Origin: Hyperoodon ampullatus
Taxonomy: Eukaryota; Chordata; Mammalia; Artiodactyla; Ziphiidae
Assembly: GCA_949752795.1 (NCBI GenBank)
Contig: CATKHW010000360.1
Span: 248,001-312,000, forward strand
Direction of reading: 5' to 3'
Length of the DNA: 64,000 bases
This document shows, piece after piece, positions 52,087 to 64,000 of this stretch. Position numbers and translations under genes: made by a program. Below the pieces are notes generated by a model, which ran no database searches, was not told the DNA's origin, and was given only the letters and a program-made list of their open reading frames with translations. The stretch's first letter is position 1, and each line of letters starts with the position of its first letter.

Positions 52087-53826
52087 GCAGTGAGAATCAG
52101 CTCAAACCCACTATAGAAAGGAATTTCAAAACAAAACAAAGAAACAGTGCAATTCTTACACAACACCTTCAGGGGTTCTGATGAAACTTGGAATGACCCT
52201 ATCTACAACAACAGCTGGATGTGGCATAAGGCTGTTCACCTGGGACTGAGAGGATTGGTGAGATTGGGTGAGAAAATGCAGACGCTTTATAGCAATAATG
52301 CCTGCCACTGATTCCATGGTTCCCAACTCTCCAGGTAGAAGGGAATATCACTACAGTTATAACATGTATGGGAAACCTAGAGAATGGACACCCTCTGATG
52401 GTGAAAGGTTTCTAAAACTCTACTAATTTTTTTTCCCTCCATGTGCTGCAGCTTGACATTCCAACTGATTTAATATCAATCTTCCAACTTGTAAAGTCAG
52501 CCCCTATAACCTCCTGGTTCGCACAGTTGGCACATTGTGCAGACGATATAAGGGAAGAAGGAGAACCAATGAGAGAGTAGCTGTAGGCATTTGGACGGCC
52601 ACATGTCACTCTAATTTCCCGTCACGAAGAAGAATTAACCAAACTCTCAGCCTGCCCCACCCCCATAACTAGTATAGGTCCTGAAGCAAAATTGTGGGTT
52701 TGCGGTCAGCTCACAAAAACACAAGTTGAAAAATGGAGCTCAGGGGCACAGCAATTCACTAACTTGCAGAGTTATACAGCACTACTCTCTTCCAAAAATC
52801 TGTTGAGGAAAAGCCATGAGGCGGACTTGAACATGAGGGAGATTTGCACGAAACAGATTTCCAGAAGTACATTGGAATCACCTTTAAACACAGGAAAAGC
52901 ATCACAACTTCGACAATTATGGAATTGTCCATAAAGGGTGCATGCGTTTTCTCCTGAACATATTCAGGAGAAAACGCATACACCCATTTTGGCCAACCAA
53001 GCAACCACACAATGCAAATCTGCACTACAAAGAAGTATCACTTCCCACCAGTCAAAAGGGATATCCGTAAAATGTGTAAAAACCAGAAAGTTAAGAGGGG
53101 CTCTAGAGAACAGGGAGCCTTGTTTTGCTGATGGGTGGGATGCAGATTGCCAACAGCCACTCTGGAGGAGTGCATTGTGTTCCCTAAAAGAATTAAACCA
53201 CAGAGCTTCACAACCTAAGGCACTTCCAGTCATGGGAATATACCTTGGGGAAATTGAAAATCAATAAGACACAACCAACCCAAAATATAGGGCAGCACTG
53301 CTTACAAGAACCTCGACTTCGGGACACCTTAAATATCCCAGGAAAGACAAAAATAGTAAAGAAATTGTGGTACATACGTACGATGGAATATCCCTCAGCC
53401 ATGAAATCAATGTCATAAGGCCAGTAGCAGCATAATGAGTGGATTCATGTACGATGATTCTAACTGAAATAAGTCACACAGAAAAAGAAACTTATCATAA
53501 GATATCACTTATGAAGGTCTTGTAAACATGGATACACATGAACTGAATTAGGAAAGAGAAGAGTCTCACATTTAGAAAACACTCTTTTGCCTGCTCAAGA
53601 GGAAAGGAGAGGTGGGGTGATGCATAAAACCAGAGTTTGATATTAGCACAGGTACGGTTGCATAATCCAAATACAAAATAGACAAGACCTACTCTTTCCT
53701 CACTGAACGGGGCTCAACACCCCTATTCCCCTCAGAGTAGTATATCTGACTAGTAAGAATCTTAAAACCTATGTATTGATATGTCTCCATAAGGTAACCA
53801 AGTGTGTCTAGAATGACATAAACACG
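52087..53826 (+). repeat. Satellite A monomer, intermediate divergence (1740 bp)
   Basis: Full monomer. It forms a subgroup with the next one: both have AACACGGCAG at the phase point, ACCTTCAGGGGTTCTGATG, and GGCCAGTAGCAGCATAATGA. Palindrome at 52924-52997. Confidence 0.9.
52924..52997. repeat. Palindrome with matched arm change GGGTG/CACCC
   Basis: Centre at 52960/52961. Left arm GGGTGCATGCG, right arm CGCATACACCC. The consensus GGGCG/CGCCC pair has changed on both sides. Remaining mismatches include TGAACA on the left. Confidence 0.85.
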
Positions 53827-55565
53827 GCAGAGAGAATCAGCTCAAACCCACTATAAAAATGAATTTCAAAACAAAACAAATAAACAGTGAAATTCTTACA
53901 CAATACCTTCAGGGGTTCTGATGAAACTTAGAATGACACTGTCTACAACGACAGCTGGATGTGGCATAAGGCTGGTCACTTGGGACTGAGAGGATTGGTG
54001 AGATTGGGTGAGAAAATGCAGACTGTTTAAAGCAATAATACCTGGCACCCATTCCATGGGTCCCAACTCTCCAGGTAGAAGGGAATATCAGTACAGTTAT
54101 AACATGTATGGGAAAACTAGAGAATGGACACCATCTGATGGTGAAAGGTTTCTAAAACTCTACTAATTTTTTTCTCTCCTTGTGCACCAGTTTGACATTC
54201 CAACTGCTTTAGTATCAATCTCCCAAATTGGAGAGTCAGCACCTATAACCTCCTGGTTCGCACAGTTGGCACGTTGTGTAGAGGATATAAGGGAAGAGGG
54301 AGAAACAATTAGAGAGTAGCAGTAGGCATTTGGATGGCCACATGTCACTCTAAATTCCCGTCACAAAGAAGAATTAACAATCTCTGAGCCAGCCCCCCCC
54401 AATGGAACCAGTATAGGTCCTGAAGCAAAATTGTGGATTGGCAGTCAGCTCACAAAAACGCGAGTTGAAAAATGGAGCTCAGGGGCACAGCAATTCACTA
54501 ACTTGCAGAGTTATAAAGGACTACTCTCTTCCAAAAATCTGTTGAGAGAAAGCCATGAGGCGGACTTGAAAATGAGGCAGAAGTGCACGAAACAGATTTC
54601 CAGAAGTACATTGGAATCGCCTTTAAACACAGGAAAAGCATCACAACTTCGACAATTATGGAATTGTCCATAAAGGGCGCATGCGTTTTCTCCTGAATAT
54701 ATTCAGGAGAAAACGCATACGCCCATTTTGGCCAACCAAGCAACCGCACAATGCAAATCTGCACTACAAAGAAGTATCACTTCCAACCAGTCAAAAGGGA
54801 CATCCGTAAAATGTGTAAAAACAAGAAAGGCAAGACAGGATCTGGAGAACAGGGAGCCTTGTTATGCGGATGGGTGGGATGTAAATTGCCGACAGCCACT
54901 CTGGAGGAGTGCATTGTGTTCCCAAAAAGAAGTAAACAACAGTGCTTCACAACGTAAGGCACTTCCAGTCATGGGAATATACTTTGGGAAAATTGAAAAT
55001 CAATAAGACACAGCCACCTCAAAATTTATGGCAGCACTGCTTACAAGAACCTCGACTTCGGACACCTTATAAATACCAGGAAAGACAAAAATGGTAAAGA
55101 AATTGTGGTACATACGTATGATGGAATATCCCTCAGCCATGAAGTCAATGTCATAAGGCCAGTAGCAGCATAATGACGGGATTCATGTACGATGATTCTA
55201 ACTGAAAAAATCACACAGAAAAATAAACGTATCATAAGATATCACTTATGAGGGTACATAAACATGGCTACACATGGAAGGAATTAGGAAAGGGAACAGA
55301 GTCTCATATTTAGAAAACACTCTTATGCATGCTTAAGGGGAAAGCAGAGGTGGGGTGATGCATAAACCCAGAGTTTGATATAAGCACAGGTACCGTTCCA
55401 AAAACCAACTATGGAATAGACAGGACCTACACCTTCCACAGTGAAAGGGACTCAAAACCCCATATTTCCCGCAGAGGAATATATCTGACTAGTAAGAATC
55501 TTAAAACCTATGTATTCATGTGTCTCCGTAAGGGAAACAAGTGTGTCTAGACTGGCATGAACATG
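53827..55565 (+). repeat. Satellite A monomer, intermediate divergence (1739 bp)
   Basis: Sister of the preceding monomer in its first 1350 bp. From about 55330 the 3' end matches the young array (AAAAACCAACTATGGAATAGAC), so it is a boundary monomer between the two classes. Confidence 0.9.
54663..54736. repeat. Palindrome in intermediate A monomer
   Basis: Centre at 54699/54700. GGGCGCATGCG on the left faces CGCATACGCCC on the right (one mismatch there), plus differences in the outer arm (CCATAAAG against ATTTTGG). Confidence 0.85.
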
Positions 55566-57288
55566 GCAGCGAGAATCAGCTCAAACCCACTATAAAAAGG
55601 AATTTCAAAAACAAAACAAAAAAAGTGGGAAATTCTTTACAATTCCTTCAGGGTCTCTGATGAAACCTGGAATGACCCTATCTACAACGACAGCTGGATG
55701 TGGCATAAGGCTGGACACTTGGGACTGAGAGGATTGGTGAGATTGGGTGAGCAAATGCAGACCCTTTAAAGCAATAATGCATGGCACCCATTCCATGGGT
55801 CCCAGCTCTCCGGTTGAAGGGAATATTACTACAGCTATAACATGTATGGGAAACCTAGAGAACGGACACACTGTGAATACGAAAGGTTTCTAAAACTCAA
55901 CGAATAGTCCCTATCCTGGTGCTGCGGTTTGACTTTCCATCTGCTTTACTATCAACCTCCCAACTTGGAGAGACAGCCCCTTTAACCTCCTGGTTCGCAC
56001 AGGTTGCCAACTTGGCAGAGGATGAAAGAGAAGAGGGAGAACCAATGAGAGAGTAGCTGTTAGGCATTTGGACGGGTACATATCACTGTAATTTCCCGGC
56101 AAGAAGAAGAATTAACCAAAGTCTCAGCAACCCACCGGGAACCAGTATAGGTCCTGAAACAAAATTTTGGATTTGCGGTCAGCTCACAAAAAAAACGAGT
56201 TGAAAAATGGAGCTCAGGGGCACAGGAGTAATAAAGGACAACTATCGTCCAAAAATCTGTTGAGGGAAGGCAACGAGGCGTACTTGAAAGCGAGGCAGAA
56301 TAGCAGGAAACAGATTTCAAGAGGTACGTTGGAATCGCCTTTAAAGCACAGAAAGAGGGGCACAGCTTCGACAATGATGCACTTGGCCAAAAAGGGCGTA
56401 TGCGTTTTCTCCTGAATATATTCAGAAGAAAACACACAGGCCATTTTTGGCCAAGCAAGCAGGCGGGCAATGAAAATCTGCACTACAAAGAAGTATCACT
56501 TCCCACCGGTCAAAAGGGACATCCACAAAATGTGTAAAAACCAGAAAGGCAAGACAGGCCCTGGAGAACAGGGAGCCTTGTTATGGTGATGGGCGGGATG
56601 TAAATTGCCAACTGCCTCTCTGGAGGAGTACATTGTGTTCCCTAAAACAAGTAAAGAACAGAGCTACAGAGCCAAGGGCACTTCAAGTCTAGGGAATATA
56701 CCTTGGGAAAACTGTAAATCAATAAGACAGAGCCACCCCAAAATTTAGGGCTGCACTGCTTACAAGGACCTCAACTTGGGTACACCTTAAATATCCCAGG
56801 AAATGTAAAAATGGTTCAAAAAATTGTGGTACTTACGTACGATGGAATATCCCTCAGCCATGAAATCAATGTCATAAGACCAGTAGCAGCAAAATGGGTG
56901 GATTCAGGTACGATGATTCTAAGTGAAATAAGTCACACAGAAAAAGAAACTTATCATAAGATATCACTTATGAAGATCCTGTAAACATGGCTACACTTGA
57001 ACTGAGTTAGGAAAGAGAACAGTGTCTCTCATTTAGACAACACTCTTATGCCTGCTTAAGGGGGAAGGAGAGGTGCGGTGATGCATAAAACCTGAGTTTG
57101 ATATAAGCACAGGTACCGTTCCAAAAACCAACTATGGAATAGACAAGACCTACACCTTCCTCAGTGAAAGGGACTCAAAACCGCGTATTTCACACAGAGG
57201 AATATATCTGACTAGTAAGAATCAGAAAACTTATGTATTGTTATGTCTCCGTAAGGGAATCAAGTGTGTCTAGACTGGCATAAACATG
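55566..57288 (+). repeat. Satellite A monomer, young class (1723 bp)
   Basis: Young-class monomer. It is shorter mainly because about 20 bp are missing between GGGGCACAG and GAGTAATAAAGG (about 56226), where other monomers have CAATTCACAAACTGGCC. Palindrome at 56382-56455 has a damaged right arm. Confidence 0.92.
56382..56455. repeat. Palindrome with damaged right arm
   Basis: Centre at 56418/56419. The left arm is consensus. The right arm reads TTCAGAAGAAAACACACAGG and carries several mismatches, so conversion has not repaired this copy. Confidence 0.85.
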
Positions 57289-59027
57289 ACAGCGAGAATC
57301 AGCTCAAAACCACTATAAAAAGGAAATTCAAAAACAAAACAAAAAAACTGGGAAATTCTTTACAATTCCTTCAGGGTCTCTGATGAAACCTGGAATGACC
57401 CTATCTGCAACGACAGCTGGATGTGGCATAAGGCTGGACACTTGGGACTGATACGATTGGTGAGATTGGGTGAGCAAATGCAGACCATTTAAAGCACAAA
57501 TGCCTTGCACCCATTCCAAGGGTCCCAACTCTCCAGGTTGAAGGGAATATTACTACAGGTATAACATGTACAGGAAACCTAGAGAACGGACACACTGTGA
57601 ATACGAAAGGTTTCTAAAACTCAACGAATAGTCCCTCTCCTGGTGCGCCTGTTTCACTTTCCATCTGCTTTAGTATCAACCTCCCAAATTGGAGAGACAG
57701 CCCCTTTAACCTCCTGGTTCGCACAGGTTGCCAATTTGGCAGAGGATGAAAGGGAAGAGGGAGAACCAATGAGAGAGTAGCTGTTAGGCATTTGGACGGG
57801 CACATATCACTCTAATGTCCCGGAAGGAAGGAGAATTAACGAAAGTCTCAGCCACCCACTGGGAACCAGCATAGCTCCTGAACCAAAGTTTTGGACATGC
57901 GGTCAGCTCACAAAAAACGAGTTGAAAAATGGAGCTCAGGGGCACAGCAATGCACAAACTGGCCTAGTAATAAAGGACAACTATCGTCCAAAAATCTGTT
58001 GAGGGAACGCAATGAGGCGGACTTGAAAGCGAGGCAGAATAGCAGGAAACAGATTTCAAGAGGTACGTTGGAATCGCCTTTAAAGCACAGGAAGAGGGGC
58101 ACAATTTCGACAATGATGCACTTGGCCAAAAAGGGCGTATACGTTTTCTCCTGAATATATTCAGGAGAAAACGCATACGCCCTTTTTGGCCAAGCAAGTA
58201 AGCGGGCAATGCAAATCTGCACTACAATGAAGTATCACTTCCCACCGGTCAAAAGGTACATCCACACAATGTGTACAAACCAGAAAGGCAAGACAGGCCC
58301 TGGAGAACACGGAGCCTTGTTATGCTGACGGGCGGGATATAAATTGCCAACTGCCTCTCTGGAGGAGTGCATTGTGTTCCCTAAAAGAAGTAAACAACAG
58401 AGCTACAGAGCCAAGGGCACTTCCAGTCTAGGGAATATACCTTGGGAAAACTGAAAATCAATAAGACAGAGCCAACCCAAAATTTAGGGCTGCACTGCTT
58501 ACAAGGACCTCAACTTGGGTTCACCTTAAATATCCCAGGAAATATAAAAATGGTTCAAAAAATTGTGGTACTTACGTAAGATGGAATATCCCTCAGCCAT
58601 GAAATCAATGTCATAAGACCAGAAGCAGCAAAATGCGTGGATTCAGGTACGATGATTCTAAGTGAGGTAAGTCACAGAGAAAAAGAAACTTATCAAAAGA
58701 TATCACTTATGAAGATCCTGTAAACATGGCTACACTTGAACTGAGTTAGGAAAGAGAACAGTGTCTCACATTTAGAAAACACTCTTATGCCTTCTTAAGG
58801 GGGAAGGAGAGGTGGGGTGATGCATAAAACCAGAGTTTAATATAAGCACAGGTCCCGTTCCAAAAACCAACCATGGAATAGAGAAGACCTACACCTTCCT
58901 CAGTGAAAGGGACTCAAAACACCATATTTCACACAGAGGAATATATCTGACTAGTAAGAATCTTAAAACCGATGTATTTATATGTCTCCGTAAGGGAATC
59001 AAGTGTGTCTAGACTGGCATAAACATG
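57289..59027 (+). repeat. Satellite A monomer, young class (1739 bp)
   Basis: Full monomer; the phase point reads GACAGCG instead of GGCAGCG. Palindrome at 58121-58194 is nearly perfect. Confidence 0.92.
58121..58194. repeat. Nearly perfect palindrome
   Basis: Centre at 58157/58158. A single mismatch over 37 pairs (GTATACG on the left against GTATGCG implied by the right). Confidence 0.9.
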
Positions 59028-60762
59028 GCAGCGAGAATCAGCTCAAACCCACTATAAAAAGAATTTCAAAAACAAAACAAAAAAACTGGGAAATTCTTTA
59101 CAATTCCTTCAGGGTCTCTGATGAAACCTGGAATGACCCTATGTACAACGACAGCTAGATGAGGCATAAGGCTGGACACTTGGGACTGAGAGGATTGGTG
59201 AGATTGGGTGAGCAAATGCAGACCCTTTAAACACAAATGCCTGGCACCCATTCCATGGGTCCCAACTCTCCACCTTGAAGGGAATATTACTACAGTTATA
59301 ACATGTACGGGAAACCTAGAGAAAGGACACGCTGTGAAAACGAAAGGATTCTAAAACTCAACGAATAGTCCCTCTCCTCGTGCTCCGGTTTGACTTTCCA
59401 TCTGCTTTACTATCAACCTCCCAACTTGGAGAGACAGCCCCTTTAACCTCCTGGTTCGCACAGGTTGCCAATTTGGCAGAGGATGAAAGGGAAGAGGGAG
59501 AACCAATGAGAGAGTAGCTGTTAGGCATTTGGACGGGCACATATCTCTCTAATTTCCCGGCAGGAAGAAGAATTAACCAAAGTCTCAGCCATCCACCCGG
59601 AACCAGTATAGGTCCTGAACCAAAATTTTGGACTTGCGGTCAGCTCACGAAAAACGAGTTGAAAAATGGAGCTCAGGGGCCCAGCAATTCACAAACAGGC
59701 CGAGTAATAAAGGACAACTATCGTCCAAAAATCTGTTGAGGGAAGGCAACGAGGCGGACTTGAAAGCGAGGCAGAATAGCAGGAAACAGATTTCAAGAGG
59801 TACGTTGGAATCGCCTTTAAAGCACAGGAAGAGGGGCACAACTTCGACAATGATGCACTTGGCCAAAGAGTGCGTATGCGTTTTATCCAGAATATATTCA
59901 GGAGAAAACGCATACACACTTTTTGGCCAAGCAAGCAAGAGGGCAATGCAAATCTGCACTACAAAGAAGTATCACTTCCCACCAGTCAAAAGGGACATCC
60001 ACAAAATGTGTAAAAATCAGAAAGGCAAGACAGGCCCTGGAGAACAGGGAGCCTTGTTATGCTGATGGGCGGGATGTAAATTGCCAACTGCCTCTCTGGA
60101 GGAGTGCATTGTGTTCCCTAAAACAAGTAAACAACAGAGCTACAGAGCCAAGGGCACTTCCAGTCTAGGGAATATACCTTGGGAATTCTGAAAATCAATA
60201 TGACAGAACCAGCCCAAAATTTAGGGCTGCACTGCTTACAAGGACCTCAACTTGGGTACACCTTAAATATCCCAGGAAATATAAAAATGGTTCAAAAATT
60301 GTTGTATTTACGTACGATGGAATTTCCCTCAGCAATGAAATCAATGTCATAAACCAGTAGCAGCAAAATGTGTGGATTCAGGTACGATGATTCTAAGTGA
60401 AATAAGTCACAGAGAAAAATAAACTTATCATAAGATATCACTTATGAAGATCCTGTAAACATGGCTACACTTGAACTGAGTTAGGAAAGAGAACAGAGTC
60501 TGACATTTAGAAAACACACTTATGCCTGCTTAAGGGGGAAGGAGAGGTGGGGTGATGCATAAAACCAGAGTTTGATATAAGCACAGGTACCGTTCCAAAA
60601 ACCAACTATGGAATAGACAAGACCTACACCTTCCTCAGTGAATGGGACTCAAAACCCCATATTTCCCGCAGAGGAATATTTCTGACTAGTAAGAATCTTA
60701 AAACCTATGTATTGATATGTCTCCGTAAGGGAATCAAGTGTGTCTAGACTGGCATAAACATG
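59028..60762 (+). repeat. Satellite A monomer, young class (1735 bp)
   Basis: Full monomer with small single-base losses (for example GACCCTTTAAACAC at about 59221). Palindrome at 59858-59931 shows a change shared by both arms. A 145-codon plus-strand frame (59628-60065) runs through the palindrome, but it is broken in most other monomers. Confidence 0.92.
59858..59931. repeat. Palindrome with shared private change on both arms
   Basis: Centre at 59894/59895. Left arm AAAGAGTGCGTATGCG, right arm CGCATACACACTTTTT. The consensus third G of AGGGCG is T on the left arm, and the pairing C on the right arm is A, so the arms still match at this site. Other positions (TTTATCCAG on the left, CACAC on the right) do not match. 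Confidence 0.88.
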
Positions 60763-62500
60763 GCAGCGAGAACCAGCTCAAACCCAATATAAACAGGAAT
60801 TTCAAAAACAAAACAAAAATACTGGGAAATTCTTTACAATTCCTTCAGGGTCTCTGATGAAACCTGGAATGACTCTATCTACAACGACAGCTGGATGTGG
60901 CATAAGGCTGGACACTTGGGACTGAGACGATTGGTGAGATTGGATGAGCAAATGCAGACCCTTTAAAGCAATAATGCATGGCACCCATTCCATGGGTCCG
61001 AACTCTCCAGGTTGAAGGGAATATTACTACAGCTATAACATGTACGGGAAACCTAGAGAACGGACAGACTGTGAATACGAAAGGTTTCTAAAACTCAACG
61101 AATAGTCCCTCTCCTGGTGCTCCGGTTTGACTTTCCATCTGCTTTACTATCAAACTCCCAAATTGGAGAGACAGCCCCTTTAACCTCCTGGTTCGCACAG
61201 GTTGCCAATTTGGCAGAGGATGAAACGGAAGAGGGAGAACCAATGAGAGCGTAGCTGTTAGGCATTTGGACGGGCACATATCACTCTAACTTCCCGGCAG
61301 GAAGAAGTATTAACCAAAGTCTCAGCCCCCCACCGGAACCAGCATAGGTCCTGAACCAAAATGTTGGACTTGCGGTCAGCTCACAAAAAACGAGTTGAAA
61401 AATTGAGCTCAGGGGCACAGCAATTCACAATCTGGCCAAGTAATAAACGACAAGTATCATCCAAAAATCTGTTGAGGGAAGGCAACGAGGCAGACTTGAA
61501 AGCGAGGCAGAATAGCAGTAAACAGATTTCAAGAAGTACGTTGGAATCGCCTTTAAAGCACAGGAAGAGGGGCACAACTTCGACAATGATGCACTTGGCC
61601 TAAAAGGGCGTATGCGTTTTCCCATGAATATATTCAGGAGAAAACGCATACGCACTTTTTGGCCAAGCAAGCAAGCGGGCAATGCAAATCTGCACTCCAA
61701 AGAAGTATCACTTCCCACCGGTCAAAAGGGACATCCACAAAATGTGTAAAAACCAGAAAGGCAAGACAGGCCCTGGAGAACAGGGAGCCTTGTTATGCTG
61801 ATGGGCGGGATGTAAATTGCCAACTGCCTCTCTGGAGGAGTGCATTGTGTTCCCTAAAACAAGTAAACAACAGAGCTACAGAGCCAGGAGCACTTCCAGT
61901 CTAGGGAATATACCTTGGGAAAACTGAAAATCAATAAGACAGAGCCACCCCAAAATTTAGGGCTGCACTGCTTACAAGGACCTCAACTTGGGTACACCTT
62001 AAATATCCCAGGAAATATAAAAATGGTTCAAAAAATTGTGGTACTTACGTACGATGGAATATCCCTCAGCCATGAAATCAGTGTCATAAGACCAGTAGCA
62101 GCAAAATGGGTGGATTCAGGTACGATGATTCTAAGTGAAATAAGTCACACAGAAAAAGAAATTTATCATAAGATATCACTTATGAAGATCCTGTAAACAT
62201 GGCTACACTTGAACTGAGTTAGGAAAGAGAACAGTGTCTCACATGTAGAAAACACTCTTATGCCTGCTTAAGGGGGAAGGAGAGGTGGGGTGATGCATAA
62301 AACCAGAGTTTGATATAAGCACAGGTACCGTTCCAAAAACCAACTATGGAATAGACAAGACCTACATCTTCCTCAGTGAAAGGGACTCAAAACCCCATAT
62401 TTCCCGCAGAGGAATATATCTGACTACCAAGAATCTTAAAACCTATGTATTGATATGTCTCCGTAAGGGAATCAAGTGTGTCTAGACTGGCATAAACATG
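60763..62500 (+). repeat. Satellite A monomer, young class (1738 bp)
   Basis: Full monomer. Palindrome at 61594-61667 has a right arm with the same C-to-A as the preceding monomer and an unchanged left arm. Confidence 0.92.
61594..61667. repeat. Palindrome with right-arm-only change
   Basis: Centre at 61630/61631. The right arm reads CATACGCACTTTTT and the left keeps AAGGGCGTATG. Further left-arm changes: GGCCTAAAAG and TTTTCCCATGAATA. Four mismatches. Confidence 0.85.
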
Positions 62501-64000
62501 GCAGCGAGAATCAGCTCAAACCCAGTATAAAAAGGAATTTCAAAAACAAAACAAAAAAACTGGGAAATTCTTTACAATTCCTTCAGGGTCTCTGATGAAA
62601 CCTGGAATGACCCTGTCTACAACGACAGCTGAATGTGACATAAGGAGGGACGCTTGAGACTGAGAGGATTGGTGAGATTGGGTGAGCAAATGCAGACTCT
62701 TTAAGGCAATAATGCCTGGCACCCATTCCATGGCTCCCAACTCTCCAACTTGAAGGGAATATTACTACAGTTATAACATGTACTTGAAACTTAGAGAACG
62801 GACACACTGTGAGTAGGAAAGGTTTCTAAAACTCACCGAATAGTCCCTCTCCTGGTGCTCTGGTTTGACTTTCCATCTGCTTTACTATCAATCTCCCAAC
62901 TTGGAGAGACAGCCCCTTTAACCTCCTGGTTCGCACAGGTTTCCAATTTGGCAGAGGATGAAAGGGAAGAGGGAGAACCAATGAGAGAGTAGCTGTTAGG
63001 CATTTGGACGGGCACATATCACTGCAATTTCCCAGCAGGAAGAAGAATTAACAAAAGTCTCAGCCCCACACGGGGAACCAGCATAGGTCCTGAACCAAAA
63101 TTTTGTACTTGCGGTCAGCTCACAAAAAAACGAGTTGAAAAATGGAGCTCAGGGGCACAGAAATTCACAAACTGGCCGAGTAATAAAGGACAACTATCGT
63201 CCAAAAATCTGTTGAGGGAAGGCAACGAGCTGGACTTGAAAGCGAGGCAGAATAGCAGGAAAGAGATTTCAAGAGGTACGTTGGAATCGCCTTTAAAGCA
63301 CAGGAAGAGGGGCACAACTTCGACAATGATGCACTTGGCCATAAAGGGCATATGCGTTTTCTCCTGAATATATTCAGGAGAAAACGCATATGCCCTTTTT
63401 GGCCAAGCAAGCAAGCGGGCAATGCAAATCTGCACTACAAAGAAGTATCACTTCCCACCGGTCAAAAGGGACATCCACCAAATATGTAAAAACCAGAAAG
63501 GCAAGACAGGCCCTGGTGAACAGGGAGCCATGTTATGCTGATGGGCGCGATGTAAATTGCCAACTGCCTCTCTGGAGGAGTACATTGTGTTCCCTAAAAC
63601 AAGTAAAGAACAGAGCTACAGAGCCAAGGGCACTTCCAGTCTAGGGAATATACCTTCGGAAAAGTGAAAATCAATAAGACAGAGCCACCCCAAAATTTAG
63701 GGCTGCACTGCTTACAAGGACCTCATCTTGGGTACACATTAAATATCACAGGAAATATAAAAATGGTTCCAAAAATTGTGGTACTTACGTACGATGGAAT
63801 ATCCCTCAGCCATGAAATCAATGTCATAAGACCAGTAGCAGCAAAATCGGTGGATTCAGGTACGATGATTCTTAGTGAAATAAGTCACACAGAAAAAGAA
63901 ACTTATCATAAGATATCACTTATGAAGATCAAGTAAACATGGCTACACTTGAACTGAGTTAGGAAAGAGAACAGTGTCTCACATTTAGAAAACACACTTA
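62501..64000 (+). repeat. Satellite A monomer, young class, cut by window end
   Basis: First 1500 bp of a monomer; it ends in the 3' UTR block AGAAAACACACTTA. Palindrome at 63334-63407. The array evidently continues beyond the window. Confidence 0.92.
63334..63407. repeat. Palindrome with matched arm change GGGCA/TGCCC
   Basis: Centre at 63370/63371. Both arms carry the change (GGGCATATGCG and CGCATATGCCC), leaving one mismatch in the outer left arm (GGCCATAAAG). Confidence 0.88.

Noticed and set aside
2364..63435. Recurrent 104-106 codon minus-strand frame across the palindrome of satellite A
   Set aside because: It spans the junction of L1-derived and unassigned sequence, recurs because monomers are homogenised, and is broken in the old monomers. 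No domain recognised.
1..64000. CENP-B box, telomere repeats, tRNA or rRNA genes
   Set aside because: None noticed by eye on either strand. A pattern search would be needed to exclude a degenerate CENP-B box.

Overview
The window reads as a repeat-dense block from a placental mammal, and I see no intact protein-coding gene, tRNA, rRNA or CRISPR array in it. The L1 3' ends (ORF2 C-terminus plus 3' UTR) look like those of even-toed ungulates and whales. I noticed no ruminant BovB/ART2A or pig PRE-1 elements. A roughly 1.74 kb satellite period is close to the size reported for the common cetacean satellite, so a whale or dolphin is my best guess. That is an inference from unit length and L1 type, not a sequence match.

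Layout. (1) 1-6855: satellite A, three full monomers of 1739-1745 bp and a fourth cut short. (2) 6857-26580: array B, seven tandem 2727-2731 bp units plus a diverged partial eighth. Each unit carries a GC-rich segment, an old L1 3' UTR, a unique spacer and a 5'-truncated L1 3' end. (3) 26581-29945: a non-tandem island with a short 66-71 bp tandem repeat, a decayed gammaretrovirus-like pol fragment, unassigned sequence and an L1 3' UTR piece. (4) 29946-34418: old, diverged A monomers. (5) 34419-51753: a 17.3 kb minisatellite of about 24-26 bp units with higher-order repeats of about 2.6-3.4 kb. It occupies the place of about 390 bp of one A monomer. (6) 51754-55565: remaining diverged A sequence. 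(7) 55566-64000: homogeneous A monomers again.

Monomer A is itself composite: about 830 bp of unassigned sequence, a 74 bp almost perfect spacer-less palindrome, then a diverged L1 ORF2 end and 3' UTR with its A-rich tail. Old monomers at 30-34 kb keep the L1 likeness best. The most interesting signals are the minisatellite that seems to have grown out of a 22 bp stretch of monomer A, the palindrome arms that share a private transversion in one monomer, and array B crossovers that fall repeatedly next to the same polypyrimidine tract.

All open frames here are best explained as L1 or ERV remnants or as by-products of repeats lacking stops. No gene network can be described. The biology is that of tandem-repeat birth, homogenisation and nested amplification.
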